Shown: piece after piece, positions 1 through 11,499 of the stretch
How the letters are laid out: every line of letters starts with the position of its first letter
Numbering within the stretch: the stretch's first letter is position 1
Source: Deinandra increscens subsp. villosa
Lineage: Eukaryota > Streptophyta > Magnoliopsida > Asterales > Asteraceae
DNA length: 64,000 bases
Reading direction: 5' to 3'
Assembly: GCA_039602395.1 (NCBI GenBank)
Contig: JBCNJP010000017.1
Coordinates: 23,828,275 to 23,892,274 of the forward strand
Made by a program: the position numbers and the translations under genes
Notes under the pieces: generated by a model
The model's database searches: none
What the model was told of the DNA's origin: nothing
Seen by the model: the letters and a program-made list of their open reading frames with translations, nothing else

Positions 1-118
1 TAAAAAATAGGTTATGTAATAGAACAAGACGACATGTGATTAAACTGAAATATTGTGTTACAGAAGTAAAACTAATTTTGGAAAGTATTATTGGGTTTGA
101 CACCATCTGATAAAAATA

Positions 119-540
119 GGAAATTTGGATTTAAATAATCCCAACTATCCACTGTTGGACGAGAATAATCCCAACTGAAAAAATTCTTCCTGGCAGTCCC
201 AACTATTTAACATATTTTTTATAATAAACTTTCCGTTAAGTTTTCTAACCCCCGTTAAATGTTGCTTATGTGGACTGCCTACTTGGCGCGTTTTTAATGA
301 CGTGGCATTAATAAAATCTTTTTCCTTTTTATCCCAGATTTGTTTATTAATGCCACGTCATTTAAAAACGCGTCAAGTAGGCAGTCCACGTAAGCATTAT
401 TTAACGGGAGTTAAAAAACTTCACGGAAAGTTTATTGTAAAAAATATGTTAAATAGTTGGGACTGCCAGGAAGAATTTCTTCAGTTGGGATTATTCTCGT
501 CCAACAGTGGATAGTTGGGATTATTTAAATCCAATTTTCG
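119..540. mobile_element. Mutator-type MITE with ~197-bp terminal inverted repeats
   Basis: The 422-bp element is almost entirely two inverted arms, 119-315 and 343-540, around a short spacer. The arms match along their whole length with a few mismatches and one-base indels. The 10-bp word GATAAAAATA lies directly outside both ends (109-118 and 541-550) and is the target-site duplication. Long TIRs with a 9-10 bp duplication and a terminal G are typical of Mutator-like elements. There is no transposase, so it is non-autonomous. The small open frame across it has no recognisable protein and is a by-product of the arms. Confidence 0.88.
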
Positions 541-550
541 GATAAAAATA

Positions 551-1156
551 TACCTTTTTATATTTAAAAGAAGACTATTTATTTGTTGTATGTTTTAGGA
601 TGACAATAAATAAAAGTTCAAGACAATCACTTTCCAAAGTTGGGTTGTATTTAAGACATCCAATCTTTACACATGGCCAATTTTATGTTGCATTATCAAG
701 AATTAAACAGAAGAGATGGATTATAACCATCTAAAGTATGTAACCATTTGACCTAATCAGCAACTATGTTCGCATTTATTAGTCTGTGGCTAATAAGGAG
801 TTTGCAGGACTCGAACCTGCTGCCTTTTCCTTAATGGTGTGAGCTTATAACCATCTGACCTAACCATCAACCATGTTCGCATTTGTCAATTTGCTATAAA
901 ACTGGCCAAAACTTAAATATATATAAGGTTTTTTTTTTAAATTCCGGTCCCTTCGGAAAGTACGGCCACTAGGTGGTCACCCGTCTTGACTAGGCCCCGG
1001 GCCGCCCCTACCTATCGGTAAACTACTCTTCACGATCCATATGCGATATTGCCATAGTAAATACTTCTAATCAATGATATGGTATGTGATGTGCATATAC
1101 GATTTGGTTGTTAATATAAGATAATCGTGATCAATGGATTTGATCTTGGTTGTATG

Positions 1157-1158
<2 letters not shown>
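551..1158. other. Non-coding stretch with a minus-strand tRNA-like fragment
   Basis: No protein gene is visible. On the minus strand 804-820 is a perfect T-arm-like stem-loop with a Pol III B-box-like core (GGTTCGAGTCC). An A-box-like TTAGGTCAGATGG lies upstream of it in that orientation, near 852-866. The cloverleaf is not convincing, so this looks like a tRNA-derived (SINE-like) or pseudo-tRNA remnant. A segment around 735-776 is imperfectly repeated around 847-885. The rest, including a GC-rich patch at 940-1015, is unassigned. Confidence 0.4.
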
Positions 1159-1215
<57 letters not shown>

Positions 1216-1972
1216 GGTAAGGTTCCTGTGAAAATAACTTTTATTACGAAAACACAAAAACAAATATTAAAACCTCTATAACTTTTTCATACGTTAATAT
1301 GTTTTTAAAAAATTTGCATCAAAATCCTTAAATTTATGTTATCTTTAGTTCTGAAAAAAAAATATTTAAAAATATCAAGTTATTTTAATTATTATTGCAC
1401 ATATGCAATAATATTAAAACATTTATAACTTTTTCATATGTTAAAAGTTTTTATTAAAAATTATACCATAAATCTTATAATTCTATTATCTATAATTCAG
1501 GAGAAAATAAAAAAAAAATCAACGTTTTTTTTTACTTTTTTATTATTACACATTTGAAATAAAAAAATTATTATTGCACATGTGCAATAATATTAAAACT
1601 TCTATAACTTTTTCATACGTTAATATTTTTGATAAAAAAAAATTGCACCATAAATCTTATAATTCTGTTATCTTCAATTTCTGGATAAAATTAAAAAAAA
1701 TAACGTTTTTTTTAATTGTACATGTGTAATATAATTAATACGTATTATTACACATGTGCAATAATAAAAAAAAACACGAAGTTTTAAATGTTTAATTTTT
1801 TTCCCCAGAATTAAAGGTGACATAATTTTAAGACTTTTGATGCAATTACATAATTTTAAGACTTTTGATGCAATTTAAAAAAAAATTATTGACGTATGAG
1901 GAAGTTATAGAGGTTTTAATATTTGTTTTCGTGTTTTTGTAATAACATATTGTTTTTATTTGATTCTTCCCC
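1216..1972. mobile_element. Inverted-repeat element flanked by (TA)n
   Basis: The left end (GGTAAGGTTCCTGTG, then a stretch with AAAACCTCTATAACTTTTTC) recurs in inverse orientation at the right end (1890-1972, ending CTTCCCC). The interior repeats the word AACTTTTTCATACGTTAATA three times with decay (near 1281, 1430 and 1608). No coding sequence is present. The imperfect terminal inversion and the (TA)n on both sides suggest a non-autonomous foldback or MITE-like element. Its superfamily is unknown. Confidence 0.55.
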
Positions 1973-1977
1973 TATAT

Positions 1978-2045
<68 letters not shown>

Positions 2046-2048
<3 letters not shown>

Positions 2049-2223
2049 AGAGGATCATTTGAAAACTAATTAGTTTTGAGAACTTTTGAGAACCATTCTA
2101 AGCCACTAGTTTATATATATATATATGGAACCCCCCCCCCCCACTATATATTATAGTGGTCCCCACTTGAAATTAGTGGTTGAGATTCGGTTCTCAAAAT
2201 AAAATTTTCACATTTGAACCTAA

Positions 2224-2225
<2 letters not shown>
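2046..2225. mobile_element. GGGAGAGGATCATTTGA element, full copy
   Basis: A 180-bp element starts GGGAGAGGATCATTTGA and ends TTTGAACCTAACC, with (TA)n directly on both sides. Subterminal TTTGAGAAC and GTTCTCAAA words are inverse to each other. A poly-C run and the word TTATAGTGGTCCCC lie in the middle. Related copies are at 2289-2357, 2406-2530, 20243-20422 and, on the other strand, 53603-53660, which shows it is a dispersed family. Confidence 0.65.
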
Positions 2226-2288
<63 letters not shown>

Positions 2289-2290
<2 letters not shown>

Positions 2291-2355
2291 AGAGAATCAT
2301 TTGAGACCCATTGAGATTCGGTTCTCAAAATAAAAAGTTCACATTTTGAACCTAA

Positions 2356-2357
<2 letters not shown>
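2289..2357. mobile_element. Same element family, internally deleted copy
   Basis: Only 69 bp remain. The start (GGAGAGAATCATTTGAGA) is joined to the last third (GAGATTCGGTTCTCAAAA to CCTAACC). Both ends abut (TA)n, so the deletion is internal and the termini are preserved. Confidence 0.6.
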
Positions 2358-2405
<48 letters not shown>

Positions 2406-2407
<2 letters not shown>

Positions 2408-2530
2408 AGAGGATCATTTGAGAACTAATTGGGTATGAGAACTTTTGAGAACCATTTTAAGCCACTAGTTTATGTATATGGATCCCCCCCCAATGAATTA
2501 TAGTGGTCCCCACCTGAAATTAGTGGTCTA
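2406..2530. mobile_element. Same element family, 3'-truncated copy
   Basis: The start GGAGAGGATCATTTGAGA follows (TA)n. Similarity runs through the poly-C and TTATAGTGGTCCCC parts to about 2525, then stops at a different, hairpin-forming sequence. Confidence 0.6.
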
Positions 2531-2544
2531 ACAATAGCAAGACT

Positions 2545-2626
2545 ATTGGTAGGGTCTAGAGAGGGTGGGATGTAGGCCCTACCAATATGTATATAAACTA
2601 GAATGGTTGCCTACATCCCACCCTCT
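2545..2626. repeat. Interleaved palindromes
   Basis: ATTGGTAGGG (2545-2554) is inverted at about 2577-2586. AGAGGGTGGGATGTAGGC (2560-2577) is inverted at 2609-2626. The two pairs overlap, so they would form alternative rather than simultaneous hairpins. No known element is recognised. Confidence 0.6.
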
Positions 2627-2697
2627 CGAGAAATGGAAGCTGTAATATATATTAGTGAGTGTCGTCCAGATCAAGCGGTAAAGTACGCAGCCCTGCT

Positions 2698-3243
2698 GCT
2701 ATGAGATGGTGGGACTCTATTCTACAATCCCGAGGCGAGCAAGCCGTTGCTGCTATGAGATGGAATGATCTGAAAACGCTAGTGATGACCAAGTTTTGTC
2801 CGAGCATGAGTTGGAAAGGATCGAGCTTAACTTTCTAAAGTTAGAAGCGGATAAAATGACTCATCAAGAGTTCACGAGCAAGTTTGACGAGATGGCAAGA
2901 TTGGTACCAAGGTTGGTGACACCCGAGGAAGAAAAAGTGAAGAGATACGTTCAGGCCCTTCCTACTGCCGTTAGAAAGATAGTTAGACCTCATGTCCCAA
3001 AAACTTACCAAGAAGCAATTGACATCAGTGCTATGGTCTATGAAGAAGAATATGGCGACAACGGAAGACCGGGAGAAGTTAAGAGGAAGATATCTGAGAC
3101 TGGAGAAAGTTCAAAGAAGAATGACCGAGATTTTCACAAGAAGAAGAAAGATTTAAAAGGCGACAAGACTAAGTGTCGTAATTGTGACAAGTATCATCAT
3201 GGAGAATGTTGGGTAAAACCAACGAGTTGCTATAGATGTGGAA
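2698..3243 (+). pseudogene. Ty3/gypsy gag (capsid) fragment, broken by frameshift and assembly gap
   Basis: This is the Retrotrans_gag capsid region of a chromovirus-like Ty3/gypsy element. The first part (from 2698) reads MRWWDS...MTKFCPS. About 2805 the frame shifts by one base, and HELERIELNFLKLEADKM follows to 3243. The carboxy end has a Cys/His-rich stretch (CRNCDKYHHGEC) and the beginning of a CCHC knuckle (CYRCG) that is cut by the run of N. Gag forms the particle that packages the element RNA. No start codon or upstream leader is recognisable, and whatever follows is hidden in the gap. It is a remnant, not a working gene. Confidence 0.85.
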
Positions 3244-3743
3244 NNNNNNNNNNNNNNNNNNNNNNNNNNNNNNNNNNNNNNNNNNNNNNNNNNNNNNNNN
3301 NNNNNNNNNNNNNNNNNNNNNNNNNNNNNNNNNNNNNNNNNNNNNNNNNNNNNNNNNNNNNNNNNNNNNNNNNNNNNNNNNNNNNNNNNNNNNNNNNNNN
3401 NNNNNNNNNNNNNNNNNNNNNNNNNNNNNNNNNNNNNNNNNNNNNNNNNNNNNNNNNNNNNNNNNNNNNNNNNNNNNNNNNNNNNNNNNNNNNNNNNNNN
3501 NNNNNNNNNNNNNNNNNNNNNNNNNNNNNNNNNNNNNNNNNNNNNNNNNNNNNNNNNNNNNNNNNNNNNNNNNNNNNNNNNNNNNNNNNNNNNNNNNNNN
3601 NNNNNNNNNNNNNNNNNNNNNNNNNNNNNNNNNNNNNNNNNNNNNNNNNNNNNNNNNNNNNNNNNNNNNNNNNNNNNNNNNNNNNNNNNNNNNNNNNNNN
3701 NNNNNNNNNNNNNNNNNNNNNNNNNNNNNNNNNNNNNNNNNNN
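3244..3743. other. Assembly gap, 500 N
   Basis: Exactly 500 unknown bases, the round size inserted by scaffolding software. The true distance and the order across it are not established. Confidence 0.97.
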
Positions 3744-4830
3744 TTGTTTTGCTTGTTTGAATGATGTCAAGATCTAAGCTTTATGATGAATCTAGGTCTG
3801 ATTTGTAGTAATGATGATATCTTGAGTAGATCTAGTATTTGTGATGATAAAGTTTGCATCTTTGGATCAAAAACGTGAATTTGTGCAAGTTATGTGGATG
3901 CATGTTAGATCTAGGGTTTTGCTTGAGATAACATGCTTGCATGTGGATAAAGCTTGAATATTGATGCTAGATCTATGTTCTAATGACATGATAATGATAG
4001 ATCTATGGTTGTTATGAAATAAAGTTGCTAAGTTTACGTGAGATCTATGATGGAAACTCGATTTTGGTGGTCATGCATGCTAGAATCTTGAATAAAGGAA
4101 CTTGATTTGTGTTAGATATACTATGAAGTTGCTTGATCTAGGTAAATAGGTGCATGATAGTCTATAAAGTTGTAAACTTGATGTTCAAATGCATGTGGAT
4201 TATTTTATAAAAATTATATACATGAAAATACGGAGAAAATGGCCTATTAGGTCAAGATGACACTCTTGCATGTGGTTAAGAATCTATGACATGGCTTGAA
4301 ATATGTTAGTTGATGATCTATGTGACTTACATGAGATGATGATGATGTATAATCATGGAATTAGCCAACATGTGGTAAATATATATTTATTGGAAAATAA
4401 ATAACTAAGTAAATGCATGTGTATGATCATAAGATTTCTTGACTACATGTTTGCATGTCATTAGTCAAATTGGTTATGAGTTATACGAGTGTACAAGTCC
4501 TAAGTCTGCTACCTCAGTGGGAATGACTAGACTTTGTACGACTGCCCTGTTGATCGTACATCGTAAACGTGGGATAATATTGTAAGTAATTGTGACACGT
4601 TATGTTTATCATAGTATAAGGTGTTGTATGTGTGATACGTGTTAGGTTAAGTATAGAAAACCTAAATTCAATCACCAATGTGTATTCGAGTCCACATGTC
4701 TGATGTCCGCGTGTTGTCGGGACAGTTGGTCAAACTTAGTCAAAACTCACACGATTGCGTGTCATAGGTGGAGCCTAGGAGGAATTCACCTTCTCTGTTT
4801 AAGCGTTACCATTTGGAAAATTATTTACAC
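3744..4830. other. Non-coding, gypsy LTR/leader-like sequence
   Basis: There is no open frame of note. The sequence repeats AGATCTA-type words (GATCTAGG, AGATCTATG) in a style very like 16740-17350, which I take to be part of a gypsy LTR. It ends at a junction near 4840 with the minus-strand gag-protease remnant. No TG...CA boundaries or target duplication could be assigned. Confidence 0.4.
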
Positions 4831-4831
4831 C

Positions 4832-6473
4832 CTAAGGTGAACGTTCTACGGGGGCAGCTCCAGGTACAAGATTGATTTGGAATTCCACTTGTCGCGTAGG
4901 TGGCAATCCCAGTAGATCTTCTGGGAAAACTTCAGGAAAATCTCGAACGATCAGGACGTCTTTCAGTGATTTCTCCTTAGGCTTCTTCATAGTGGAATGA
5001 GCTAGAATGGCGTGATAACCTTTGCGAAGATACCTTCGTGCTTTCATGCAGGTTATGATATCCAGTTTGGTTCCACTCTTCCCGCCTTGAATAACTAGAG
5101 TTTCACTGCGTGCTAAGGGTATCCTGACTTGCTTCTCGTGGCAGATGATCTCAGCGTGATTTGCGGATAACCAATCCATGCCGATAACGATGTTGAAACT
5201 TCCCAATTCCACGGGCAGCAGGTCGATATTGAACAGATGATGAGAAAGGTTTAAGGAACAACTACGGTAAATCTTTCAGTTTCAATTAAACTACCGTCTA
5301 CTAGTTCTACGGAGTACCTAATGTCTAGCATGTTAGGCGTGATTTTAAGTAGTGGAAAAAAATCACTAGACATGAAGATTTTCTCAGCTCCAAGATATGA
5401 TACCAAACAGAGGCATATGAGTCATTGAGAAGATACGTACCCGTTACAGTGTTTGGGTCATGACGAGCTTCACCAGCGTTCGTTACAAAGGCTCTTCCAT
5501 GAGCGGGAATGGTTGATTGGTTCTTCTTGGGGCATTGATTCTTCATATGTCCCACAACACCACAACCATAACAAGCTCGTGTGGGGCAGTCTCTAGCAAT
5601 GTGGCCTTTTGCCTTGTGGTTGGGGCAGTAAACATTGCCACATGCCAAGGTGTGATGGAGATTGCATTTGGTACACAAAGGCGCGTTTCTTGTGTAGCTT
5701 GATTTCTTCTGATCATGACTAGGAGGGGTGGCGGAAAAACTTTCACGGGCTCAAGAACCTTTTCAGTTTCCTTAGCAGAATCCTTTCTGCCACGGTGCCC
5801 ACGCTTCCTCTTGTGGCTAGACTTCTTCTCCGAAGAGGGGTAACATATGTCAGATGGCTTCGATTCTAATGTGTTTTTAGCAAATGACGCACCCTGGCGG
5901 ACGACTTGGTATATCAATCTATGCGCCAAGCGAACGGTGCTTTGCCGAGTGATTGGATTCGAAGACAAAACATTTCCTTGAATATTAGGAGCTAAGCACC
6001 AAATGTATCGCTCGATCTTCTTGTACAATGGGGTGACCATTATTGAGCAGATATGGGCTAACTCATGGAAACGTTTGGTGTAACCAGCGACGTCTGATCC
6101 ATTCATGATTAAAGTCCAGAATTCTACTTTGAGTCATTGAAATTCTTCTCGTGGGCAGTACTTATCCCTCAACAACTGTTTCATGTCGTCTAATGGCAAG
6201 GAGTCGGCCAGGTCAATTCTAATGGATTCAGCATTGGAGTTCCACCAGGTCAAGGAACCATCAGTGAAAGTGCAAGCAACATACTTGAACTTGGAGTGGT
6301 CAGGACAGTTACTGATATGGAAGACATATTTCATTCTCTCGAACTAGCGGATGAGTCCTACTGTTCCATCATTACCCTTGAAGTTGAGGGGTTTGCAACT
6401 CATAAGGAAAGTACACGGAACGATCTTACTACTTGTGATGCCCACTCCCAGACTTGGCTCTAAGAGGGGTCAC
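4832..6473 (-). pseudogene. Ty3/gypsy gag-protease remnant (Tekay-like)
   Basis: Reading on the minus strand from 6473, the capsid begins with a GNDGTVGLIR-like stretch interrupted by a stop, then FHISNCPDHSKFKYVACTF and the LRDKYCPREEFQ end (6134-6334). Capsid continues in another frame (5700-6106). A basic linker and a clean CCHC knuckle follow (CYGCGVVGHMKNQC, 5532-5573), then the protease start (GRAFVTNAGEARHDP) and end (GMDWLSANHAEI, near 5160). Last comes the protease-RT linker DFPEVFPEDLLGLPPTRQVE to about 4850. Catalytic RT, RNase H and integrase are absent. At least three frame changes plus stops break it. The family and domain order are secure; the Tekay label rests on the linker style. 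Confidence 0.85.
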
Positions 6474-6777
6474 GCATCGGATTTTTTCATGAACTCAAGG
6501 TACAACAGAGATAACAAAAGCAGCGAAAATTTAAAACTTTTATTTATTTACAATGCCAAGTACAAGTAAGATAAAACTTCTACAACAACTATCTATAACT
6601 ATAAAAGATAACAATTAATAGGTATGCATCGGATTTACTCATGAACTCAAGGTACAATAGAGATAACAAAAGCAATGGAAATTTAAAACTTTTATTTATT
6701 TATAATGCCAAGTACAAGAAAGATAAAACTACTACAACAGCTATCTATAACTACAAAAGATAACGATTAATAGGTGT
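6474..6777. repeat. Two tandem 152-bp units
   Basis: Unit 1 is 6474-6625 and unit 2 is 6626-6777, both starting GCATCGGATTT and differing at about a dozen positions. Each contains AAAACTTTTATTTATTTA and CAATGCCAAGTACAAG-like words. On the minus strand these resemble the AATAAA-containing 3' part of gypsy LTRs, so this is probably a duplication inside an LTR R region. Confidence 0.85.
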
Positions 6778-9411
6778 GCATCTATCTACATTACTTATGC
6801 CAGCAACCCTATTGCTTCACTCCAACAGCTTGCCCACCTCACTCTGCTCGAACCTTAGCCTTTCCCTTTAAGCTCGGATCATTAATATCACCTGATATAC
6901 ATACTTTAAAGGATCAGCTTACGCTAGTGAGTCCTACGTTTTTCTAAAATCGTTACTTTTTTCTTCTCGAAAGTTTATTCCAAAGCTTGGGCCTAATGGC
7001 CCCCTTTTTAACAAAAATTTATCAGGTATAAATTATAACAACATGATACCAGAATATAACCTTTAAACATTTATCCGGGACAAAACATAACGAAATTATA
7101 CCAAAACATTTAACCATTAAACCTTTTTAACCATTTAGCAAGTATAAGACATAACCGAATTATACCAAAGCATTTAACCATTTATCCATTCAACTAAGCA
7201 TTGTCTAATGGAACCACATTAGTTTCTCGGGCAACCATCGCCACCCGAATACCTTTTCAAGATAGAGTAACTATCGCTACCCCGGACAATCGTCGTTCCC
7301 CGCTTTCAGTTGTACAACGAACATTTCCCCTTTTCACTTAGACAATATTTGCTTAGATTAAAACATTTTCAACCTTTTAAACATTTTCAAAAGTCCATTT
7401 AAATAACCTTTGTTTTTGGACTCATAACCTTTTCAACACCAGTCCATCACCCGTATATGAATGTGCGTTTTATAAATATAATGTTGTTGGTCTTGTTAAA
7501 CCTCAGTGAAACCTACACTGGACTAAGTCTATAACATTTCATATTGTATTACGGGTGTTTATATATAGGAAGTACCGCAACGTATCCACCACACCTTAAG
7601 TACAAACGGATATGACACAAAATCATCTCAGTTTAGATTACATCTTACAATCACAACAAGGCCAATAAGTTTGTATTTACCCGACACTTATTCACATACG
7701 CAAGCTTAGACCAAACCTTTACATTTTCCATTTCTTAAAACTTTATTTAAAATAATAATCATTTATAATACCCATTCATTATAAGCTTCCCGAAACAGTT
7801 ATAACATGTAATCACAATTTAAAACAGTTATAGGCATTAAAACATTTCACGTATGTGTCTCAACACAAACAGGTAAAATGCATTTCAAATACTTTTCAAG
7901 TAACAGTTGAACATATATTATTGTATGTATATCAGCCCGAAAATATTAAAACATTTAAAACATTAAATAGTGGGCTCATAGAACTCACCTTATTCTCTTA
8001 AGCAATTTAGTTCAGTTAGAACCTCCTTTATGTCTTCCAAATAAACCTAATTGTGTATTGTATGGTGTTTACGCAAGGTTTTATATATTAAACACTTCGT
8101 ATGTTTAATCTAACTCTTTTTAACTTAACAATACTTCTTTATTAATCTTATTCCTTTTGAAGGTCAAAATGACCAAAATGCCCTTTAGGCAGTTATCCTT
8201 TTCTTTATATGATAATATGAAGACGCGCATTCCTATAAGTAGACGCTCACTTCGGGATCGCCCAGTGAGGTATGCCAGATCCTAGTTGGGATTTATGTGA
8301 CACCCCCACCTTGCCAGAAACCCCAGTGTACAGGCGCCTACCCTTCTGGTCCGCACGAATTTCTAAGTACCCGAATAACTCGGTATATTATTTTATTATC
8401 ATTTCTCACTTTTTAAGCCATATATATTTATTATATATATAAAACATGTTAGTATATCAAAAATTAAGTCCCATTACCTCTCGGATTATTTTATATTAAA
8501 TAATCTTATTTTAAAACCCTAATTTCCCGTTTTTCTCGTTTCTTTATCAAAACTCATTTTTATTCAAAACAAACTTAGGGTATTATTCATTATAAAATTT
8601 TATAATATACTTTAAAATATTAAGGCTTAGTTTAACCCCATTAACCCAAGTTTAGCAAAACAACGTTACGAAAACCCTAATTTTGACTTGTTATCAAAAC
8701 CATTACCAAAACTTTTCAAAATCTGAAATCAACTTCGGGCTTTCTCAAAATACAATATTTTAGGATTACCTACTTAAATTCAGACCCTAGTTCCCACCCG
8801 ATCACCCAATTTTGGCAAAACAAGCTCAAGAACCTTAATTTAAACACATTTTTAGAAATCATATTTAGACACAATATTATAAAAAACTGAGATAGGTTAT
8901 TGTTAAGCATACGTAATAGAGGAGAACTGTAAAATTTGAGCTTCTAACACCTTGTCGTTTGGCCGAATTTGCTCCAAGAAGATTCTGGGTCGGGTTAGGG
9001 TATTTAAGAATAAGATTTGATGAATCTGTGATAAATAACGGATGCTGGATCGAGTATTTATACTCAATGGGTTCGCAGGAGGCTGCTCCAGGTGTCCATG
9101 GTGATAATCCTTTCAAAAATGACGCGTAAACGAAGTAATTTGGGCTGCAAGAAAGGAAGATGTGGAAGAAAACGAACAAAAATTCGTTTCTGGTGCAGCT
9201 GCTTCCTCGCGGACCGCGACAAGGGTCGTGCATGTGGCTTGCGGTCCGGGAGCCACCAGGTTCTGGCTAGTTTTTGTAATTATAACATTTTAGCCCTTAA
9301 ACTTCTGTTATGTGCATTTTAACCCCTCGTACTTCTATAATTTTGTTATTTTATGCACAAAAACATTATGGGACATATTTCTAATATTTTATAAGGATCG
9401 GGACACGTTCG

Positions 9412-9452
<41 letters not shown>

Positions 9453-9791
9453 TTACGTATTCAATATTTTTCCTTTATGTAAATTATCAATTTGCGTTTG
9501 TAATTATATTATACACATATACATATGTATTCCTTTATTCTCTATCTTTTTAGACACATAGGCTTTAGTATTCTAATCATAATGATTAGTTAAGTACGTA
9601 TATATTCAATTAAAACACGCATACAAGAGATAATCATTCATGTCTCACCATTTTTGAACACATTCATCATTTTTATCATATAAACACGTGTTTATTCAAT
9701 TATTGCCATTTCTAACACGTATTTATAATAAACACATAGTTAAACATATTAAGATACGTAATTACCTAGACGGAAATATCGGGGTGTTACA
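6778..9791 (-). other. Ty3/gypsy LTR-like non-coding region
   Basis: No protein is visible in these 3 kb; small frames have no known domain. On the minus strand the segment 9791-8296 begins TGTAACACCCCG and ends GGGGGTGTCACA, the inverted-style ends of gypsy LTRs, about 1.5 kb apart. No 5-bp duplication flanks it (ATTTA on one side, CTACT on the other), and no primer-binding site follows. The rest, 8295-6778, resembles the interior of long gypsy LTRs, with splice-donor-like GGTGAGTTCT near 7985. A short (TA)n lies at 9415-9448. Confidence 0.45.
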
Positions 9792-10257
9792 CTACTGGAT
9801 GAACCGATCAATCTAGTACATGAGGAGGTAAATAAGCTTCGTTTATTGATTCATAAGTAGAACTCAATACAAAGATTTCTCTCTCTAGACACACACAGAA
9901 ACACAGACTCAAGGATGACTCAAATGACAGAACTCTAAATTCTATACAAGAGTAAACCTATTTATAGTGTTTGTAAACTACCCAACGAACCGACCAGTGA
10001 ACCAATGGTTCCCTGCCCACGAACCATTGGTTCGGGACATGGTTCGCTGAACCCTAAGACTCGCAATGACATGCTCACTTAGATACAATACATTTACTAT
10101 AATATAAAACCATAGCATATCAAAATATATTTCTAGTCTAGAAATACCATTTATTAGTTAGTTATTAACATAACATTCATCAAGACTTGTATGGAACATG
10201 GGTTTGAACATGAAATGAGTTAAAGGTCATGAAAGAATGTAGAGAAGGAATGTATTC
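9792..10257 (-). other. Minus-strand copia-type LTR fragment with TATA box
   Basis: On the minus strand a TATA box (CTATAAATAG, 9958-9967) lies directly downstream of a cluster of CGAACC/GGTTCG words (about 9995-10050). It is followed by CT-rich leader sequence and an AATAAA signal near 9847. This is the usual order of a small copia LTR (U3, TATA, R, polyadenylation). Outer boundaries are not certain, although the right side of the gypsy-like LTR ends exactly where it starts. Confidence 0.5.
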
Positions 10258-10825
10258 TCATAAAGCTACCACGGGATCGGTTTTATAACAAATGAGTTGG
10301 TTGTAAGCTTCCAATGTTAATCTCCAACCCAATCTTGAGTCTTGAATGGATGAACAAAGTAGGTAGATGCAACAAAGAATAATGGAGAGTGAATGAGCAT
10401 TAGTGTTAGAAAGGAAAGAACATGAACTTTGATTGAAGAAAGGAAGTTCATAACTTACTAGAGAATGTAAGAGGATTAACACCAACACTTGAACAAGCTT
10501 GAATGATGGAAAAATAGAGTGGTGGTGGCGGTTTTGGTAGCTACGGATCCAAGAGCAAGAAAGGGAGAAAGAGTGTTTGTGTGTTTTGTTTTCTTGAGTT
10601 GTGATAAGTTAAATGAAAGTATGTTATGAATTAAATGAAGTGTGGTTAGGTGGTTGGGTCATGTGAAGTGAACCGATGGGTGATGGTTCGGTGGTGATGG
10701 GCTCGAACCGAGAGAAAAGAGATGGAGAGAATGAGAGGAGTTCTTGGCTAGTTGGTTAAGTGGTAGGGGTCTCTCAAGTGTAGTAGAGGTGCTTATCGCT
10801 TCTAGGCAAGAGAGGGAAAGAAAAC
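10258..10825. other. Unassigned non-coding stretch
   Basis: The open frames here are short and match nothing I recognise. GGTTCG/CGAACC words recur at 10670-10720, and an A-box-like TGGCTAGTTGGTTAAGTGG lies at about 10747 without a matching B box. Confidence 0.4.
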
Positions 10826-11452
10826 ATAACCGACCCGGTTTCGACCCGGAAGAGTTACACCGGAGTCAACGAACTATATAATTAATTACTTTTTAATTGA
10901 TTAATTAAAACGGTTAAAATAAATACTTGTTATTTATTTAAATAAACGTAACGAAAAAAAAGTTTATCGTAAAAGAGTTTACGAGAAATTTTCGGCAGGA
11001 CATTGTCTAGTCATTACCTGTTAAATGGACTAGTCGTTTCGATGGGTTTAGTGTGTTGGATCACGACATGGGCTTATGATTGACTAAAATCCCGTAAGGG
11101 ATTAGTAGGAGATTAAAAGGAGGAGGTTGGGGGTTTGCAAAACCATAATCGCAAAACACTCCTGCTCTCCCTCTCCCCTTGCGACGCCGACGCCCCGTCT
11201 TCCCCTCTCTCTCTCTCTCTCTTGTTTTCGGCGCACCAACCACCACCACCTTCGTCGTCTTTCTTGATCGCTACGATGGTGAAACGCGATCCATGCTTGA
11301 TTGTTGCTGCGTTGAAACTAGAAATCGCCGCCGCCGCCAGAGTTGCCTCCGCGGAGGAGAGAGCCAACGTCGCCGCCGACGTTTTTGGCGAGGATCACAG
11401 TGAGGTGATTCTTGCTTTACCCGCGCCAACGAGGCCTATGTTTGAACCCTCG
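10826..11452 (+). repeat. Left copy of a long direct repeat around a copia remnant (5' LTR candidate)
   Basis: This segment matches 13506-14188 almost throughout. Shared landmarks include CCCGGTTTCGACCCGGAAGA, a GGACTAGTCGTTTCGATGGG word, a CT-rich tract and a GCC-rich, alanine-coding patch. The left copy lacks the first ~35 bp found in the right copy (TGTTGGATATTAG...), so it is truncated. The two copies differ mainly by expansion of GCC-rich sequence in the right copy. The position on both sides of copia pol makes them LTRs by inference; the alanine-rich open frame inside (near 11280-11488) is not a known protein. Confidence 0.6.
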
Positions 11453-11499
11453 CATTTCGCTACGGTCGAATCGGGTGAAAACCCTTAGTGGCCGGCGCC

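Larger units (their letters stand above)
1159..2405. repeat. Cluster of (TA)n microsatellites separating short elements
   Basis: Long TA tracts lie at about 1159-1208, 1973-2045, 2226-2288 and 2358-2405. Each interval between tracts is a discrete short element listed separately. The tracts may be preferred insertion sites or the ends of the elements themselves. Confidence 0.9.

Noticed and set aside
8877..9322. Overlapping minus- and plus-strand frames of 118 and 76 codons
   Set aside because: They lie in LTR-like DNA, on both strands at once, with no known domain.
8296..9791. A clean solo LTR with target duplication
   Set aside because: Ends are LTR-like (TGTGACACC / GTGTTACA), but the flanks ATTTA and CTACT do not match and no primer-binding site follows.
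11135..11488. 117-codon plus-strand frame as a host gene
   Set aside because: It lies in a direct repeat flanking copia pol, is alanine-rich from GCC expansion, overlaps other frames and matches no family I know.
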